Below are positions 17,895 through 26,693 of a stretch of 64,000 nucleotides of DNA, in pieces. The translations under genes and the position numbers were made by a program. The notes beneath the pieces are model-generated. The model searched no databases and was not told the DNA's origin. It saw only the letters and a program-made list of their open reading frames with translations. Every line of letters starts with the position of its first letter. Within the stretch, counting starts at the first letter, position 1. Source of the stretch: Rouxiella chamberiensis. Its GTDB lineage: Bacteria > Pseudomonadota > Gammaproteobacteria > Enterobacterales > Enterobacteriaceae. The stretch lies in the NCBI RefSeq assembly GCF_026967475.1, contig NZ_CP114058.1, positions 1,612,001-1,676,000 on the forward strand, read 5' to 3'.

Positions 17895-20066
17895 TTGCGC
17901 AACTCACTTAACAATAAAAACAGCCATGCTTTACCTCTGCTTTCTGCTTCTCACCGGTCGAAATATTTCAAACCGAGCCTGATGGCGCTGGCTTTCATGC
18001 AGTGCTCTCCTCTGATGGCGGCGGGCAATACGGCTGAAGACGCGGGTTCGGTGATGACGATTACCGCCGATGACGCCGCTTATCCGCCTGTCGATTACAG
18101 CGCCTCGCAAAGCACCACCGCCTCGAAAACTGACACCCCACTGATTGAAACGCCGCAATCGGTCAGCGTAGTGACGCAGTCGATGATACAAGACTATCAG
18201 GTGAATTCTCTGGATGACGCGATGAAATTCGTCAGCGGCGTCACGCAGGGAAACACTCTGGGCGGCACTGAAGACGGTTTCGTCAAACGCGGTTTTGGCG
18301 CAAACAGCGATGGTTCCATTCTGCTTGATGGCGTGCGCAGCAATCAGGGGTTGGCGTTTGACTCGACGGTGGATCACGTTGAAGTCCTGAAAGGCTCGGC
18401 GTCGCTGCTTTACGGCATTCAAAATCCGGGTGGCGTTATCAATATGATTAGCAAGAAACCGCAGTATGAATGGAATACGCGCGTCAGTGGGCGCACGGGC
18501 GGTTCCGGCGGCGGCGCAGGTACACTCGACATTACCGGACCGCTGGGTCATGGCTTTGCCTTTCGCATGATAGCCGAGCGCCAGTCAGACGACTATTGGC
18601 GTAACTTCGGTAAAAATCAGCACACGTTGCTGGCGCCCTCCTTGAGCTGGTTCGGTGAGAAAGCCAGTTTCAATATCAGCTATGAAGAGTTCAAATACGA
18701 CGTGCCTTACGACAGAGGGACGGCTTTCATCAACGGCAAACCCCTGAACATTCCGTATGAGCGCCGCCTGGACGAACTCGCCAACCATGCCTGGGGTAAG
18801 AACAAGCGCCTGAATACCACCTGGGAATATGAGCTGTCCCCAGACTGGAAGACACGCTTTACCTACGCCTGGATGCAGCGCCGCTACGACAGTAACGAAG
18901 TTCGCGCGACCGCCATCAATACCACCACAGGCGCCGTCTCGCGCCGTGCCGATGCCAATCGCGGGTTCAATCATCAAACCACTCTGACTTCGTGGGACTG
19001 GATTGGCGAACCGCAGATTTTGGGCATGACACACGATCTGCTGCTCGGCGCTGAATACGAAAAGGTCGAAACCTACAAGCAATATTCGTATCGCGGCAAG
19101 GTCAACGCGAATTTCAACATGTATAACCCGGTGTATGGCGAAACGCCCGTCACCAACAGTTCGACCTATCTTGATAGCAGCAGCAACATGCGTTCTACGC
19201 TGTACAACCATTCGCTCTATGCCAAGGACAGCATTCATTTCGACGATCACTGGATTGGCGTCATTGCCGGTCGCTATCAGCATTACAACCAAAAGAGTTC
19301 CTACGGTTTCGTTACGCCGACCGAATCGCAAAACGATACCCAGAGCAAGTTCCTGCCGCAGATTGGTCTGGTTTATAAGCTGAATGAGGCATTGTCGTTC
19401 TATGGTAATTTCAGCAAATCGTTTACGCCGTCAACCGACGTCGACGATGACGGCAATACCGCGCTTCCAGAGCTGGGAACCACCTATGAAATCGGCAGTA
19501 AATGGCAGGTCACGCCACGGCTGGATGCGACGATGGCGTTCTACCGAATCGATGAAAAAGATATGTCGGTATTCATCAACGGCGTGACGCGTAATATTCC
19601 AAAGGCGCGCTCCAGCGGCATTGAACTGGAGATGAACGGCGAAATCGCTCGCGACTGGAACCTGAGCGCCAACTATGCCTATGACAAAACCGAAATAGTC
19701 AGCGATGACGTCTCTTCGAGCAATATAGGCAATCGACTGGTCAATGCGCCAACCCATATGGGCAGCCTGTATTTCAGCCATACCTTGCGCTGGGTTCCGG
19801 TCGAAGGTGATTTCCGTCTGGGCGGCGGTGCGCGCTATGTCGGTTCCCGCGCGGGCGATCCTGAAAACAGCTTTACCATGCCCGCCTACACGGTGGCGGA
19901 TGCGTTTATCAGCTGGGACAACAAATTGCTGGGCAAGCACACTCGCCTGCAGTTGAACATTAATAATATCTTTAACAAGGAGTACTACACCTCAAGCGCC
20001 GGCAACCTGCGCGTCGAAGAGGGCGAAACGCGCAATCTGGTGTTGTCGGCGAGCGTCGATTTCTAA
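17895..20066 (+). CDS. TonB-dependent siderophore receptor
   Basis: A 723-residue outer-membrane receptor. After a signal-like leader (ALAFMQCSPLMAAG), a TonB box-like start (GSVMTITAD) leads into the plug domain, residues ~85-200, with LIETPQSVSVVTQ, RGFGANSDGSILLDGVRS and VEVLKGSASLLYGIQNPGGVIN. The 22-strand barrel follows and ends with the outer-membrane signal LVLSASVDF, terminal Phe included. The plug wording places it among hydroxamate-type ferrisiderophore receptors (FhuA/FoxA/FiuA class), but the ligand cannot be named. The start is TTG at 17895; a hydrophilic stretch precedes the leader's hydrophobic core. It is convergent with a siderophore-binding protein gene at 20108. Confidence 0.9.
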   Translation: MRNSLNNKNSHALPLLSASHRSKYFKPSLMALAFMQCSPLMAAGNTAEDAGSVMTITADDAAYPPVDYSASQSTTASKTDTPLIETPQSVSVVTQSMIQDYQVNSLDDAMKFVSGVTQGNTLGGTEDGFVKRGFGANSDGSILLDGVRSNQGLAFDSTVDHVEVLKGSASLLYGIQNPGGVINMISKKPQYEWNTRVSGRTGGSGGGAGTLDITGPLGHGFAFRMIAERQSDDYWRNFGKNQHTLLAPSLSWFGEKASFNISYEEFKYDVPYDRGTAFINGKPLNIPYERRLDELANHAWGKNKRLNTTWEYELSPDWKTRFTYAWMQRRYDSNEVRATAINTTTGAVSRRADANRGFNHQTTLTSWDWIGEPQILGMTHDLLLGAEYEKVETYKQYSYRGKVNANFNMYNPVYGETPVTNSSTYLDSSSNMRSTLYNHSLYAKDSIHFDDHWIGVIAGRYQHYNQKSSYGFVTPTESQNDTQSKFLPQIGLVYKLNEALSFYGNFSKSFTPSTDVDDDGNTALPELGTTYEIGSKWQVTPRLDATMAFYRIDEKDMSVFINGVTRNIPKARSSGIELEMNGEIARDWNLSANYAYDKTEIVSDDVSSSNIGNRLVNAPTHMGSLYFSHTLRWVPVEGDFRLGGGARYVGSRAGDPENSFTMPAYTVADAFISWDNKLLGKHTRLQLNINNIFNKEYYTSSAGNLRVEEGETRNLVLSASVDF

Positions 20067-20076
20067 ATCGCCAGCC

Positions 20077-20104
20077 CCCTGCTGCCAGACGTTCGGCAGC
20101 AGGG
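20077..20104. terminator. Terminator-like hairpin between convergent iron genes
   Basis: Perfect 10-bp stem CCCTGCTGCC / GGCAGCAGGG with an 8-base loop. There is no T-run, so it may act as a weak or Rho-assisted terminator. Confidence 0.5.
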
Positions 20105-20107
20105 TAG

Positions 20108-21235
20108 TTAGTGCGTGGCTTTGGCCGGTAGCCGACTCCAGTAGGTGCCGGTCAGCGGGAAAGGCATAAACTGCCGATACATGTCCGCCAGCGTTTTTTG
20201 CGGATCAAGCGACGCAAACAACGCCGGATGCAGCGCCTTGGCAAAGACCTCGACATCCAGTAAATGGAAGGGACTCAGGTAAAAGGTGTGCCACAAACTG
20301 TAGGCGTTGCCGTCCTGCACCGCGTGAAGCGTCGAAAGCACAGGTTGCTGCGCCATCAGCGTTTTAAAACTCTCGCGCGCCCGTTCCGCGTCGACCAGTG
20401 GACCCAGCTGCAAATCGTCGGGCTTCTCCGGCCCCGACATGCCGGTCGTGATATAGACATCCGGATTGGCAACAATCACCGATTCCGGATTCATCTCCCC
20501 GTAAACGGCTTTAAAAGCGCCTTTGGCAATATTGTCGCCACCGGCAAATTCGAGCAGATCCGCCAGATTGCCGTGAGCCACCGTGGTACAGCAACCCTCG
20601 CGCCTGCCAAGATGCAGTTGCAGCATCACGGTCGGCTTCTTGCCGTGATAATTTGCAAGCGTCGTGCGCACATACTCCATATGCTGTTGATAAAAATCGA
20701 TAAAACGCGCGGCTTTCTGCTGCGTGTTCAGCACTTCACCTAACAGCCGCAGACTCGGTACCGTGTTGTGCAGTTGATCGACACGGAGATCGACATAAAT
20801 AAAGGGCACACCGGCATTTTGTAGTTGCTGTTCCACAGTGCCCAGCGAGTCTGTCTTTTTGGCGTAACGCGGCAAAATCACCAGATCGGGATGCAGCGCG
20901 AGAATTTTCTCTGCGCTCATCTGGTTGAAGCTGTTGTTGCCGAGTTGCGGGATTGAGGCCGCGCGCGGGAAGGCTTTCACATAAAGCTGCCAGTTCTGGG
21001 GATCATAATGCGCCATGTCGCCCGGCCAGGCCACCACGTGCTCGGTGGGATCCCCGTCTTCTATCAAGGCGAGACTGTACAACATGCGGCTTTCGCCGAG
21101 CACGATGCGCTGCGGCTGGTCCGGAACCTCGACTTTGCGCTGATAGATATCGACTACCGTCTTGGCCATGACCGGCGTCGCCACCGCGCCGCCAATGGCC
21201 ATTGCCACCGCTACTGCCCACCTGGATAAACGCAT
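20108..21235 (-). CDS. Iron-siderophore ABC transporter, periplasmic binding protein
   Basis: A 375-residue protein of the FecB/FhuD-like TroA fold, class III binding proteins for ferrisiderophores or cobalamin. A signal peptide (to PVMAK) is followed by the typical PDQPQRIVLGESR opening, the helix backbone segment LHPDLVILPRYAKK, and GNLADLLEFAGGDNIA near the C-terminal lobe. An unusual Cys pair occurs in GRREGCCTTVAHG. A near-consensus Fur box lies 33 bases upstream of the start, so iron repression is well supported. No permease or ATPase gene is adjacent; it must use components encoded elsewhere. Confidence 0.87.
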   Translation of the reverse strand: MRLSRWAVAVAMAIGGAVATPVMAKTVVDIYQRKVEVPDQPQRIVLGESRMLYSLALIEDGDPTEHVVAWPGDMAHYDPQNWQLYVKAFPRAASIPQLGNNSFNQMSAEKILALHPDLVILPRYAKKTDSLGTVEQQLQNAGVPFIYVDLRVDQLHNTVPSLRLLGEVLNTQQKAARFIDFYQQHMEYVRTTLANYHGKKPTVMLQLHLGRREGCCTTVAHGNLADLLEFAGGDNIAKGAFKAVYGEMNPESVIVANPDVYITTGMSGPEKPDDLQLGPLVDAERARESFKTLMAQQPVLSTLHAVQDGNAYSLWHTFYLSPFHLLDVEVFAKALHPALFASLDPQKTLADMYRQFMPFPLTGTYWSRLPAKATH

Positions 21236-21267
21236 AAGGCCTCAAAAGTCATTTCAAAGCCACGAAG

Positions 21268-21286
21268 GATAATGATTATCGTTACC
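21268..21286 (-). promoter_or_regulatory. Fur box upstream of the siderophore-binding protein
   Basis: GATAATGATTATCGTTACC matches the 19-bp Fur consensus at 16 positions. It overlaps the stop codon of the upstream acetyltransferase gene and lies 33 bases before the minus-strand start at 21235, so the promoter must be right there. Confidence 0.85.
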
Positions 21287-21842
21287 GAGTGCAATCAATG
21301 GGTGGTGTGGTATCGCCCTCGCCCAGCGTTCGCTGCATCATGATGGTGTTGAGCCACCGGCCATGCTTGTATCCCACACCCGTCAACTGACCGATGACCG
21401 TAAAGCCCAGAGACTGATGCAGGCGCAGTGAGGCGATGTTTTCACTGTTGCCGACCACGGCCATCATCTGTCGCCATCCTCCGCGTTCGGCCCGTGCGAT
21501 AGCCTCTGTCATCAGGCGCTTGCCCACGCCTTTGCCCTGCTGCCCCTCGGCCATGTAGACCGAGCCTTCAACGGTAAAACGGTAGGCATAGCGTGGTCGA
21601 TACGGCGAAAGATAGCAATAACCGATAACCTGACCCTGCTCCTTCGCCACCAGATACGGCAACCCTTTGTCGACAACGGCGCGCCGACGCTGCAACATCT
21701 CTTCAAGCGACGGCGGCTCGGTTTCAAAACTCGAGGAACCGTAAATAACGTGATGGGCATAAATCGCCTGCACCTGCGCCATGTCCGACTCGTCGGCATC
21801 CAGCAGCTCAATGCCCTCACCTGCGTAACCTGTTGCCAACAT
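21282..21842 (-). CDS. GNAT N-acetyltransferase, phosphinothricin/methionine-sulfoximine type
   Basis: A 186-residue acetyl-CoA-dependent acetyltransferase of the Pat/YncA (MddA) group, which acylates the amino group of glutamate-analogue toxins such as phosphinothricin, methionine sulfoximine or methionine sulfone. Recognisable are IYAHHVIYGSSSFETEPPS, the catalytic-type EGSVYMAEGQQGKGVGKRL acetyl-CoA loop (Q/R-x-x-G-x-G/A) and NIASLRLHQSLGF with the closing WLNTIMMQRTL. The frame opens at a TTG (21860), but the ATG at 21842 with GGAGCGA upstream matches family starts better. It is probably monocistronic, the Fur-controlled gene downstream having its own promoter. Confidence 0.82.
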   Translation of the reverse strand: MLATGYAGEGIELLDADESDMAQVQAIYAHHVIYGSSSFETEPPSLEEMLQRRRAVVDKGLPYLVAKEQGQVIGYCYLSPYRPRYAYRFTVEGSVYMAEGQQGKGVGKRLMTEAIARAERGGWRQMMAVVGNSENIASLRLHQSLGFTVIGQLTGVGYKHGRWLNTIMMQRTLGEGDTTPPIDCTR

Positions 21843-22101
21843 TGTCTTTTCTCGCTCCAACGACCACGGCGGCCAATTAAATCAAGCTAAACCAGCCCCG
21901 AAAATTTTTCAATGGGCATGCATTGCCATCCGCTAAAATGGAAGGTTTAACTATAAGTAAAACTGATTATGTAACAGGAAACTCCTCTTTGCTTTCCCCA
22001 AGCCTTGCCTCTATTATCCATAGCAGGCTAAGGCTTGAGTTTTTTGGGTTAAAGCTGCATCATTTCGTTGTTTATTCTCAATTTGCCGCAGAGCAACTTT
22101 C

Positions 22102-23664
22102 ATGACTGATACCGCAATTGCCTCACCGTTAACCTTTAAACGTTCTTTGTTGGCCGTGCTGGGCCTGGCGCTCGTATTGATGCTTTCCGCGCTGGACCAG
22201 ACGGTGATTGGCAATGCCATGCCCTATATCGTTGCGGATTTGGGGAATTTCGATCTGTATGCCTGGGTCGCGACCAGCTATCTGCTGACCTCGATTATTA
22301 CCGTGCCGATTTTCGGCCGCCTGGGCGACTATTATGGTCGCAAGTATTTTGTGATAGCAGCCACGGTCGTGTTTACTCTTTCTTCTGCGCTGTGCTCCTT
22401 TGCGGGCAGCATGCAGATGCTGATTCTCTGGCGTGCGGTACAGGGTATCGGCGGCGGCATGCTGGTCGGCACCGCGTTCGCCTGTATTCCCGAGCTCTTC
22501 CCCGATACGCGCCAACGTCTGCGCTGGCAAATCCTGTTCAGCACCGCCTTTAGCATCGTCAATGCCTTGGGCCCGACGCTTGGCGGCATTCTGACTGAAC
22601 AATATGGCTGGCGGTCGGTGTTTTATCTCAATCTGCCACTCGGATTGCTGGCACTGGTGGTGTCGTGGATTTATCTGCCCTATTTCAAACCCGCCAAAAA
22701 GGCCGCGATTCGTCTCGACTGGCTCGGCGCGTTGCTGATTATGTGTGTGCTGGGCAGCATGCAGCTGCTGGCGGAATTCCTGCCGAGCAATGGATCCTCC
22801 TTTACGCTGATTGGCCTGCTGCTGGCCTGCGCAGTGAGCGCCGCCCTGCTGGTGTTTCAGCAGCGTCGCGCCCATTCACCCATTTTGCCGCCGTCGCTGT
22901 TTGCCCTAGGCCCCGTAAAACAACTGTTTATCATCTCCGTGCTGATTGGCGCGGTGCTGTTTACCCTGCTCTATTTTATGCCGCTGCTGTTTCAGGGCGG
23001 CTATGGTTATTCGCCCAAACAGGCCGCGTGGCTGGTCACGCCGATGGGCGTCAGCATTACCGTCAGCGCCATCATCAATGGCAGAATCGTCACCCGCATG
23101 CGCAATCCGATGCGGCTGCCGCAAATGGGTTTTCTGGTCGCCGCGACCGCCTGCGCCCTGCTGGCGCTGACCGGCAGCAAGGGGCATTTTGGTGTCTTGA
23201 TGGGGCTGATGATGATGGCCGGTATCGGCATCGGATTTATTTTGCTCAATGTGACCATTTTCATACAGACGCTGGCACCGCGCGAGTTTCTGGGCATTGC
23301 CACGGCGTTGACCCAGTCGCTGCGGCTGGTCGGGGGTCTGCTCGGCACTGCGCTGACCGGCGCGGCCGTGACCAAATGGTACAGCGTACACGTCGGCGGC
23401 AAGCTGCTTGAAGCCGGAAACGACGCCGTGCCCGAAGCGGTAGCGCGCCATTTCGCGGATCCGCAGGCGCTGCTTCAACCGGTCGCCGCCGAATTCGCGG
23501 CCTATTATCCTCTGGCGCGTGAGGCGATGGTCAATGCAATCGATCTCGGTCTCGCGGTTTGCGCGGTGCTGGCATTGCTGGCATTTTACCAATCCACCCG
23601 CCTGCCGCTGATTCAGTTTCCGGGTGTAACAGTAAAGGAAAAGAAAAAGCAGCAGATAAGTTAA
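22102..23664 (+). CDS. MFS transporter, DHA2 (14-helix) drug exporter
   Basis: A 520-residue inner-membrane proton/drug antiporter of the EmrB/QacA (DHA2) family. About 14 membrane helices are present. Motif D1 appears at helix 1 (LDQTVIGNAMPYIVADL), motif A in loop 2-3 (GRLGDYYGRKYFVI), motif B in helix 4 (LILWRAVQGIGGGMLVG) and motif C in helix 5 (LGPTLGGILTEQYGWR). There is no EmrA-type membrane-fusion partner next door, so it probably exports to the periplasm. The actual drug range cannot be predicted. Confidence 0.88.
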   Translation: MTDTAIASPLTFKRSLLAVLGLALVLMLSALDQTVIGNAMPYIVADLGNFDLYAWVATSYLLTSIITVPIFGRLGDYYGRKYFVIAATVVFTLSSALCSFAGSMQMLILWRAVQGIGGGMLVGTAFACIPELFPDTRQRLRWQILFSTAFSIVNALGPTLGGILTEQYGWRSVFYLNLPLGLLALVVSWIYLPYFKPAKKAAIRLDWLGALLIMCVLGSMQLLAEFLPSNGSSFTLIGLLLACAVSAALLVFQQRRAHSPILPPSLFALGPVKQLFIISVLIGAVLFTLLYFMPLLFQGGYGYSPKQAAWLVTPMGVSITVSAIINGRIVTRMRNPMRLPQMGFLVAATACALLALTGSKGHFGVLMGLMMMAGIGIGFILLNVTIFIQTLAPREFLGIATALTQSLRLVGGLLGTALTGAAVTKWYSVHVGGKLLEAGNDAVPEAVARHFADPQALLQPVAAEFAAYYPLAREAMVNAIDLGLAVCAVLALLAFYQSTRLPLIQFPGVTVKEKKKQQIS

Positions 23665-23745
23665 CTAAATAATGCGTTATGTCTGAGTTTTTTACCCTTT
23701 AGCGGCTACACTGGGGAACACTTTCCTCAGAGGGACCCAAAGGTA

Positions 23746-24018
23746 ATGAAAAGACTGACGCAGCAAGACATGACGGAAAGCGAACAACGCGAGTTGAAAA
23801 CACGCCTCGATCGGGCGAGAAAAGCCCAGGGACGCGACTTGACCAACTCCGAGAACAACCGCACCAAAGACGAATACATTGATGAACTGATGGCGGAAAA
23901 AGAAAAAATCGCCAGCAAGGCGCGTGCAGAGAAACGCCGTGCGAAAGCCAATGCCACGCCAAGCACCTCGGCAACCTATGACTGGACAGCGCGAACCCAC
24001 CCTCGCGGCCGTCGCTAA
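23746..24018 (+). CDS. yjbD: YjbD-like DUF3811 protein
   Basis: A 90-residue, highly charged protein, the same length as E. coli YjbD (DUF3811). The line EQRELKTRLDRARKAQGRDL, then NRTKDEYIDELM, and the ending HPRGRR follow E. coli YjbD closely from memory. Function is unknown; it is predicted to be cytoplasmic and largely helical. AGGT precedes the ATG, and a strong terminator follows at once, so it is a single-gene unit. Confidence 0.85.
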   Translation: MKRLTQQDMTESEQRELKTRLDRARKAQGRDLTNSENNRTKDEYIDELMAEKEKIASKARAEKRRAKANATPSTSATYDWTARTHPRGRR

Positions 24019-24040
24019 ACGCACGTTTTCAGTAATGATT

Positions 24041-24066
24041 TGGGCAGCCGAGGCTGCCCATTTTTA
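24041..24066 (+). terminator. Rho-independent terminator of yjbD
   Basis: Stem TGGGCAGCC / GGCTGCCCA with a 2-base GA spacer, followed by TTTTTAT. Confidence 0.88.
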
Positions 24067-24083
24067 TGGTGCCTGTTTACCCT

Positions 24084-25373
24084 TTACTCCTGCTCTTTCA
24101 CCACCCGAAAACCGTGGCTGTTGTCGCGCTCAAGCTGCGCCACCACGCCGATTTCCCAGTCCTTGAAAGCCTGATGCGTGTCTGCGCTATCCTGCAGGCT
24201 GAAATGCCTGTCGCGCGGATTATGCAGATAAGGAGAATCGCCGTGCTCCAGCGGACGCTGTTCATCAATCCATTTCAAGGTTCCACCCTCCAGCAGATAC
24301 GCAGGAGACCCCGTCAACTCGGCAACTTCCGTGACAGCGTAACGGGCGAGAAAACCGCTGCCGCAGGTAACAACCCAACGTTTATAGGCCGGACGCTGCG
24401 ACAACGTTTGTGGCAACTGACTGCGCGAGGTAAAGACGGCCCCCGGAATGCGGCGACTGCGGAAATTGGCGCTCAGTGTTAAATCAATAATGCCGGTTTC
24501 CCCTTCTGCCAGCCATTTTTCGAGCTGCTCGCCGCTGATGTTTTCGATGGCCGGAACCGGTGCCGAGGTGATGGCGGCATTGCCCGATTCAGTGTACAGC
24601 GCCTGCGCGTCATGCCCCGTCAGCACATAAACCTGCCAGTTGGCCTGCGCCAACCAGGCCGCGGCGAGATTGGCCCGCACGCCCTCGTCGTCGATCAACA
24701 CAATTCTGGCCCCGCGCACGCTGGCGAAACGATCGGTTTCTTTTATCAACTGGCTGGCGGCGGCGTGCCGCGCGCCCGGCAGGTGTGCGGCCTGAAACGC
24801 TTCGCTGCTGCGCACGTCCAGCAAATAGAGGGTGCGCTGGCTGTCGGCCTGCCACTGAATCAATTGCGACAGGTCTATCTTTTCCGCCCCTGCCCGCGAA
24901 GCCTTGTCTCTGGCCTGCTCGCGGGAGAAACGCGCGGTATCTATTTCAGCTTCCGCCTTCTGGCCGTGATACTGCGCCCAGGCGTTGAAGGCCTTGGCGG
25001 GAACGTGCGTGTCGGTAAACAGCTCACCGCCCGCCTCTTTCCAGCCGTCGAGATCGCCCGCGAGCAACGCGATATCCACATAACCCAGGGCTTTCAGACG
25101 TTCAAAGGCCACCTCGGCAAGGCGCGAGCCGGTACGCTGGTTGTAGCGCTGACCGTTGTCGTAGAGCGTGATTGCCGTGTTGCGACGCGGAATGCGGTCA
25201 AGTACTTCGATTTCCAGCTTCGACAGCGGCAGATTGGCGGCAAAAAGCGGATGACCGGTGGCGAAATCGGCCTCTTCACGTAAATCGACAAGGGCGACTT
25301 CCTGCCCGCTGCGCAGCGCCTGCAAGACCTCGGCGGTATGACGCAGAGGGTATGAACGATGAGAATTCGGCAT
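24084..25373 (-). CDS. Multidomain rhodanese-like sulfurtransferase
   Basis: A 429-residue protein with three consecutive rhodanese homology domains (approximately residues 10-120, 155-260 and 280-385). Only the third holds a cysteine at the active-site loop position (WVVTCGSGFLARYA); the equivalent loops of the first (TLYDNGQR) and second (LIDDEGVRA) have lost it, so one active and two structural domains are likely. It would move sulfane sulfur from a donor to a thiol acceptor. It is divergent from a sulfonate-type monooxygenase and binding-protein pair, and cbl lies 3 kb away, placing it in a sulfur-acquisition neighbourhood. The start has GGAG eight bases upstream. Confidence 0.85.
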   Translation of the reverse strand: MPNSHRSYPLRHTAEVLQALRSGQEVALVDLREEADFATGHPLFAANLPLSKLEIEVLDRIPRRNTAITLYDNGQRYNQRTGSRLAEVAFERLKALGYVDIALLAGDLDGWKEAGGELFTDTHVPAKAFNAWAQYHGQKAEAEIDTARFSREQARDKASRAGAEKIDLSQLIQWQADSQRTLYLLDVRSSEAFQAAHLPGARHAAASQLIKETDRFASVRGARIVLIDDEGVRANLAAAWLAQANWQVYVLTGHDAQALYTESGNAAITSAPVPAIENISGEQLEKWLAEGETGIIDLTLSANFRSRRIPGAVFTSRSQLPQTLSQRPAYKRWVVTCGSGFLARYAVTEVAELTGSPAYLLEGGTLKWIDEQRPLEHGDSPYLHNPRDRHFSLQDSADTHQAFKDWEIGVVAQLERDNSHGFRVVKEQE

Positions 25374-25569
25374 TAATGGGCTCCACCAGAGTGAGACAAG
25401 GAATGAATCATTGAGAAGCAGGCTAGCACCGTGGAGATCCTGACAAAATTCAATTTATCGCTATCCAAATGTTAATTATTGATTTCTCCTCGCCGGACAG
25501 CCTGTCTATGGTAAATCACACCTGCCGTCTGCCTTGCGGATGGCTAACCTCACCGCCGGAGGCGTTGTT

Positions 25570-26682
25570 ATGAGCGTTCAATTTATTGGAATGATAGGCC
25601 ATCGACTGGCCTCGGAAATCATTCCGGCCACGGGGCCTATTTTTGATAAACAGTATATTGCCGACTTTGCCAAAGCCCACGAAAATGCAGGATTCGACAG
25701 AATTCTGGTGGGATATTGGTCCGATCAGCCCGATGGATTTTTGGTGGCGGCTCATGCCGGTGCCCATACGTCAAAGATTAATTTCCTGCTGGCGCACCGC
25801 CCCGGTTTTGTCGAACCGACCCTTGCCGCCCGTAAACTGGCGACGCTCGACAACTTGCTGGATGGACGACTGGCCGTTCACATCATCAGCGGCGGCAATG
25901 ACGCCGAACAGCGCCGCGACGGCGATTTTCTCGACAAAGGCCGTCGTTATGCGCGCACCGAAGAATTTCTCCAGGTGGTAAAGAAAAGCTGGTATTCAGA
26001 GCAGGGTTACGACCATCACGGCGCGTACTATCAGGCCGAAAACGCTTTCGCGCAGATTAAACCGCTACAGGCCAAGCTTCCGGTCTATTTCGGCGGCTCG
26101 TCGGACGATGCCATTCGCGTGGCGGGCAAGCACGCCGATGTCTTTGCCCTCTGGGGTGAACCTTTGGCGAGCGCCGCCGAAACGGTTCATGCCGTGAAGG
26201 CGGAAGCCGCCCGCTATCAGCGTGATATCGGCTTCAGCATCTCTTTTCGCCCGATTCTTGGGCGTACCGAAGACGAAGCCTGGCAGAAAGCCGAAGCCAT
26301 TCGCGCCCGGGCAAAAATCCAGCTTGAAAACAGCGGGCATAATTTTGGTTCCCCGAAACCTCAAAGCGTGGGCGCACAGCGTCTGCAAAATGCCGTGGCT
26401 CAGGGCGACCGTCTCGACAAACATCTGTGGACCGGTATCGCGGCGCTGGTCGGCGGCGGGTATAACTCCACGGCGCTGGTCGGTACGCCGGATCAGGTTT
26501 CCGACGCCTTGCTCGAATATTATGACCTCGGCATCGAGAACTTCCTTATTCGCGGTTTTGATCCGTTAAATGACGCAATCCTGTACGGCGAAGAGCTGAT
26601 TCCCCTGACGCGTCGGAAAATTGCAGCCCGAAAACAGGCGGCAGGCCTTCAACCGCTGCCCGCCGCACATGCCGAATGGTAA
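25570..26682 (+). CDS. LLM-class flavin monooxygenase, SsuD-like
   Basis: A 370-residue FMNH2-dependent monooxygenase of the alkanesulfonate monooxygenase group, which splits the C-S bond of organosulfonates or related compounds to release sulfite. Seen are FDRILVGYWSDQPDGFLVA, LLAHRPGFVEPTLAARKLATLD and the GRLAVHIISGGNDAEQRRDG block with the SsuD-type histidine and arginine. The frame begins at 25534, but ATG 25570 follows CGGAGG and starts where family members do. The gene is followed by an SsuA-like binding protein gene after 11 bases. No SsuE reductase is adjacent; the flavin reductase at 6509 belongs to another operon. Confidence 0.87.
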   Translation: MSVQFIGMIGHRLASEIIPATGPIFDKQYIADFAKAHENAGFDRILVGYWSDQPDGFLVAAHAGAHTSKINFLLAHRPGFVEPTLAARKLATLDNLLDGRLAVHIISGGNDAEQRRDGDFLDKGRRYARTEEFLQVVKKSWYSEQGYDHHGAYYQAENAFAQIKPLQAKLPVYFGGSSDDAIRVAGKHADVFALWGEPLASAAETVHAVKAEAARYQRDIGFSISFRPILGRTEDEAWQKAEAIRARAKIQLENSGHNFGSPKPQSVGAQRLQNAVAQGDRLDKHLWTGIAALVGGGYNSTALVGTPDQVSDALLEYYDLGIENFLIRGFDPLNDAILYGEELIPLTRRKIAARKQAAGLQPLPAAHAEW

Positions 26683-26693
26683 GGATTTGCCCG

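Noticed and set aside
22129..22875. Long minus-strand frame (248 codons) opposite the MFS transporter gene
   Set aside because: Antisense shadow of a well-supported membrane protein; composition rich in Gln, His and Arg, no family resemblance.
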